From positions 51,456,745 to 51,520,744 of the forward strand of contig CM075102.1 in NCBI GenBank assembly GCA_037576195.1: 64,000 nt of DNA, written 5' to 3'. This DNA is from Phytoseiulus persimilis (lineage: Eukaryota; Arthropoda; Arachnida; Mesostigmata; Phytoseiidae). Numbering within the stretch: position 1 is the first letter of the stretch; the number at the start of each line of letters is the position of its first letter. The translations under genes and the position numbers were made by a program. The notes beneath the pieces were generated by a model that ran no database searches, was not told the DNA's origin, and saw only the letters and a program-made list of their open reading frames with translations. Shown here piece by piece: positions 60,231 through 64,000 of this stretch.

Positions 60231-61440
60231 TCCAGGTAAGTTTCTCTCCACATGCCGAGAAAATCCGGGATGCTCTGGAACAGATTTTCTGTATCTCTCC
60301 GACAGCTTCAGCGAGCTGCTCGTTAATTTCTCCATACCTGGCTCTGTTCTCGGCTGAACCTCTCAGCCAGCCCTCAGGAGTGTCCCGGATTCACCTTTCG
60401 GTATTGCTTCAGTAACACTCCCTATCGCCTCGCAAATCCCATTGCGGGCGGTGGGCTTGGGTCTTAAGATGGTTCAGATTTAATTCTGATATAAATTAAA
60501 TCCTCTTTCTACCACATAAGAAATTTGTTGTCCCGGCCGGGGATCGAACCCGCGATTGCTAGCTTAGCGTGGCACCCAAGGCGTTGGTTTATGCCACTAC
60601 CTGGCATCCATACCTGGCTATCAGCCATAAAGCCTACCAGTTCGATACTGTTTGCGGTATCGAGGAATTTGTGCGTTCTTCTTTCGCGTATGGATATTCG
60701 AATGGTTAATGGTGCCCTTCGCCATGGCTCGTTCGACGGAAATGAGGTTTATACTATTAGCGTCTCACTGACTGATTAGGGCAGACTAGATTACAAGCTC
60801 AAAGGTGGGACACGAAAAAAACGTCGCAGTGTCCTACTTTGATAGGAGGTCTCTTCGGGTCTCATCCCTCCCGAGTCGTAAACTTTGGAAATCGCTCAAG
60901 GTCTAGATGCCAGGTGAGCCTAATCAGATCCTCTGCGGCGATTTGGAGTAGTTCGGAGACCAGTCAAGGTGAACCTCAAAAACAATGTGAATCGGGAGGG
61001 GAGTGATCTGCGAAACTACGGTTAGCAGGAGCTTGCCGTTTTGGCGGCTCCAAACGTCCCCTGCTCTTGACGCACGGAGTAATATGCAACGGTTGTGAAA
61101 GAAATGACTTTCCGATAGCACTCCGGCAGGATTTACCGTCAAATCGCGTTGTAGAAAGGAACCGCTTCTCCTCTCTACACGTCTTAGCGCGCCTCTTTCT
61201 CTGTTCAAGAGAACCCTTGCCGGAGCTGCTTCTCACAGAGTGATCGACTAGCTTGTGCCGTCGTTGACATCGCGACGCTTCCGACCACGAATCAGGTGAG
61301 CAACTTTCGAATTCTCGGACTCGGGACATCAAAAACGTTGGCCTGCCGACTCCAGCGAGCGGACATATCAAAACTCTTCTCGTTGCGTGGACTCGTCTTC
61401 GCCATCGTATACTGACGTCCTTCTCAACTGTCACTAACAG
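60231..61440. other. Intergenic or intronic DNA with a SINE
   Basis: Holds the tRNA-like SINE at 60440-60612. A donor-like CAG-GTGAGC at 61294-61300 might end an earlier exon of the coil-rich gene that follows. No other gene was recognised. Confidence 0.35.
60440..60612 (-). repeat. tRNA-derived SINE
   Basis: On the minus strand a tRNA-like head (about 60612-60531) has an A-box-like GTAGTGGCATAAACC, CTTGGGTGCCACGC, and a perfect B box GGTTCGATCCC followed by CCGGCCGGGACAA. The acceptor stem cannot be closed at the 5' side and the T stem is imperfect, so it is not a working tRNA. A short AT-rich body follows. This is the usual head of arthropod tRNA-type SINEs. Confidence 0.6.
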
Positions 61441-62312
61441 CTGACCGCGGAATTTCTATCTACGGGCATCTTCCGTGATTTAAAATTAAAAGCTAAGCTC
61501 ACAGACGAAAGCGGTCGCGATGCAGCCTCAAGACTCAGGAGTCTGACTTCGGAGAACGCGTCGCTTCTCTGAAGCGCCGAGCTCACATGAATAGGTGGCC
61601 CATATTATCTGAGGATCGATTGCGCGACTTCCTCGAATTTGATCTCTCAAAAAATCATTCAAAGGCGACTCAGGCAGCGCTCCAAGCCGACAAGCACCAT
61701 TTCTGTCTGATATCTCTCACAGCTGTGAGTTTCCTGAAGTTCGACCGACGATTTCTTGGCTCAAAGAGCCGGAATGCTTGGCACATTAGCAGAATATTCT
61801 GGTTGAGTCTGTCATATCTTAGAGTCATCAACACGCTCTGATCTCTCGTGAACATTTGCTAGAAGAAATTTTTCCCGACATCATCGAGCGAATCATTTAC
61901 GGATCCCGAGCCAATGAAAGATCGGTCGATCATTCACGGGCGAGTGTGTCAGCGCTCCGCAGTTTTCACACTAGTGTTCGTTCCCAGAGCTCACTCTTCC
62001 TTCGTCAGCTGGATTCGAACCAACTCTGGCTAACGTGAGTCCGATGTTTGCCCGCCAGACTTGAGTGATAAGTTGATATCTTTGTTCACGCTCACGAGTG
62101 TTCTCTGCCGGTAGTATTTGCAGTTCGATAGTCAGGAGCACAAGGTTATGTCGTTGGAATCAACGGAGGTCACTCTGATTCGAATCCGAGAAGTTTCCAA
62201 GGCTCCAGCGCGTAGATCTTCAATAGAAGAGCGATCGAGGGAGAGCCTCGATGTGAAGCGACTCGAGAAGCTTAGAGACTCGCGGAATTTAGGGATGAAT
62301 GGAGGAAAATGA
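61441..62312 (+). CDS. Unidentified coil-rich protein, 3' exons
   Basis: The three last exons join in phase: one ending 61724, then 61823-62034 and 62132-62312 (TGA at the end). The introns are 98 and 97 bp, GT-AG. The peptide runs RDFLEFDLSKNHSKATQAAL, then HALISREHLLEEIFPDIIER, then RRSSIEERSRESLDVKRLEK, and ends RNLGMNGGK: charged, helix-rich and cytosolic-looking. An exon-like stretch starts after TAACAG at 61441 and encodes a strong heptad pattern (FRDLKLKAKLTDESGRDAAS, then LRSLTSENASLL), but its frame meets TGA at 61570-61572. The next exon's frame is shifted by one or two bases at a CTCT run, so there is a missed splice site, a sequence error or a real break. I cannot name the family. 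The 5' end is undefined. Confidence 0.5.
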
Positions 62313-62714
62313 ATTATTCCATGCAACGAGGGCTCCGCACACATTTCATTGCCTCGTTCGCCCAATCGTTCCGCGGAATGCCACGCGTTCCATACGAGTT
62401 CAGAGTACGGAGTAACGCGACAGCCCCGACGTTCCGGGTAAATGTGGCCCCTGAGTCCCAGTCCATCCAAGAGATGTGGTCTGGTGATCTGGCGGCGTCG
62501 AGCGGCAGTAGAAACGACGTCGACGACGACAACAGCGTCCTCAACTCACTGAATACGCTCCCTGACGGTCTGAATAACACTAGCAGAAACATTCTCATTC
62601 GCTCTGAGGTCGCCAACCACTGTCTTGTTTGCGACTCTCGATCCATTATCAGTTCCTTGGCACCAGTATGATGAAGTTTCTGATTTGCAGCCGAGACAAG
62701 ACCAGGCCTTCATC
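62313..62714 (+). other. Spacer between the coil-rich gene and the sulfotransferase
   Basis: Contains a 120-codon open frame (62309-62671) of uncertain meaning. A TTTGCAG acceptor-like site at about 62690 is followed by 22 bp to the sulfotransferase ATG, which suggests a 5' UTR intron. Confidence 0.35.
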
Positions 62715-63972
62715 ATGGCGAGCCCGAAATTCTATGTGGACATCGAAGGAACGAAAATTCCCGCTGGATTCAGTCCTGATAACTTCAAGTCTGGTGCACG
62801 GTATAAACCACTAGACACAGATATTTTCATCTGCACCTTTCCGAAGTGCGGCACAAACTGGACAAAGCGTATCGTACAGCTGCTCATAGACCGCGAAAGT
62901 CGAACTGGAGAGGTCGCCGATTACGGCTTGAGTAAATGTTTCCTCGAAATGGCGGGTGAGTTTGGTGTTTCCAAATTTCCCACGAGACTGAATCTGATTA
63001 TTCAAATGTGCTGGATCGGAGGTGATTTCAACATTCGGAGTGGAAAGTGATTAACGGCCGCAAAGAGTCTTCCGCCGAGAAGGAAATTGCGAAAAATCAA
63101 CCTGTTTCGGCAAGCGCCCTTACAAATCGTCCAAGCGAGCCGAGATCGTGGACGCGGTACGACGCGTCCCTCGAGAGGGAGGGACACGGTTCGCACATGG
63201 ACGATCGAAATAAACCCAATCCAATGAGGAACTAATCTTGCAGGCGCTGACGTGATTTCTTCCCAACCGGAGCCGCGAATCGTAACCTCTCATCTTTACT
63301 ACGACATGATTCCGAAGAATCCGAAGACGAAATACATTTACGTTCTAAGAAATCCGAAGGATTGCTGTGTATCATATTTCCATCACACGCAGCGAACCAA
63401 AGTATGTTTGGGATTTCCAGTTCCATCAAGATAGCAAAGCGAGTCTGAAAACCGCACTTTGGAGAGCCAAAGTTAGCTCAGCATCGATCGACCGTATATC
63501 AATGGTCTCGTGAACGTTTTAGGTTTACAACTTTGCGGAGGGCTCATTCAGCGATTATCTGAAGAGTTTCCTGGATGGCGAAACGAGCTTTGGATGCTAC
63601 TTCGAACATTTCCGCCAGTGGTATTCCCAGAAAGACAAGTAATGTTTCACGCCATGAATCTCCGGTATATTGCGTTATCCGACGTTCACGACGGGAGGAG
63701 CACATGATATCCAGGAGAAGCCGGCGGATTTCCTCACGATCGTTGCTCCACAGGCGAAACGTGCTCTTCTTGACATACGAAAACATGAAGCGTGATCCCA
63801 TCAAATCTATTCAGGAGATTATCTCGTTCTTGGAGCTCTCGTGTCCGGAGCTGAGGGATCCCAACTCGGCCAAGTTTCGAAACGTACTGAAAGAGAGCGG
63901 GATTGACGCCATGAAGGATTACGTCCAAGAAAACTACAAAGCAGCTTTGGGCGGTGCTGGGGAAGGCGAATG
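62715..63972 (+). CDS. Cytosolic sulfotransferase (SULT family), 3' end beyond the window
   Basis: Transfers sulfonate from PAPS to hydroxyl or amine groups of small molecules. Four exons join in phase: 62715-62955, 63244-63401, 63523-63638 and 63754-63972 (donor GTGAGC). The PAPS-binding 5'-phosphosulfate loop is TFPKCGTNW, with the loop Lys present. The His of VTSHLYYDMIP fits the catalytic base, and YIYVLRNPKDCCVSYFHH holds the Arg and Ser of the 3'-phosphate site. YNFAEGSFSDYLKSFLDGE and YFEHFRQWY are typical SULT helices. About 244 residues are seen against a usual 290-310. The C-terminal RKGxxGDWKNxF motif is missing, so the last exon should lie past 64000. If the donor at 63973 is not used, a TGA at 63974-63976 would truncate the protein. 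The ATG follows a probable 5' UTR intron acceptor near 62690. Substrate unknown. Confidence 0.9.
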
Positions 63973-64000
63973 GTGAGCACTAACATGCTTTCACTCGAAA

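Overview
The window looks like nuclear DNA of an arthropod, most probably a mesostigmatan (phytoseiid-type) mite. Reasons: an arthropod-type proboscipedia/Hox2 homeodomain with no other Hox gene in 64 kb; small genes with many introns of about 75-205 bp; roughly even base composition; and a cytosolic sulfotransferase of the kind expanded in mites and ticks. The species is inferred. A dispersed ('atomized') Hox set has been described for Galendromus (Metaseiulus) occidentalis, and this window fits that picture.

Layout. (1) 1-11.0 kb: simple-sequence-rich, CpG-rich DNA with long purine or pyrimidine runs. It is open in many frames on both strands and has no gene I can support; it probably holds the upstream intron and/or regulatory DNA of pb. 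(2) 11.04-12.46 kb: the homeodomain exon and the last coding exon of pb, + strand. (3) 12.5-43.9 kb: about 31 kb without a convincing gene, holding low-complexity tracts, orphan open frames, a foldback element (39.6-40.6 kb) and a duplicated 54-bp coding-like block (27.9/29.0 kb). (4) 43.9-51 kb: a repeat-rich island. It has a pair of inverted 180-bp repeats about 3.4 kb apart that enclose a hAT-type MITE with an 8-bp target duplication, a long-TIR foldback, a C2H2 zinc-finger open frame and a cluster of palindromic GATARCCGCACA motifs. A second type of hAT MITE lies at 50.4 kb, with a relative at 60.0 kb. (5) 51.9-64 kb: the gene-dense part, all genes on the + strand: UFD1 (8 coding exons), SEC61 beta (2 exons), a small protein ending in a CaaX-like CVVV, an unidentified coil-rich gene (at least 4 exons) and a sulfotransferase that runs off the right edge.

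Functional theme. UFD1 (the p97/Cdc48 cofactor that extracts ubiquitylated ER proteins) and SEC61 beta (translocon subunit) are same-strand neighbours about 2.1 kb apart. The SEC61 beta upstream region carries a TGACGTGG box, the consensus of the unfolded-protein-response element. No tRNA, rRNA, CRISPR array or retroviral/LTR element was recognised. Exon borders were read by eye from splice sites, reading phase and known protein families.
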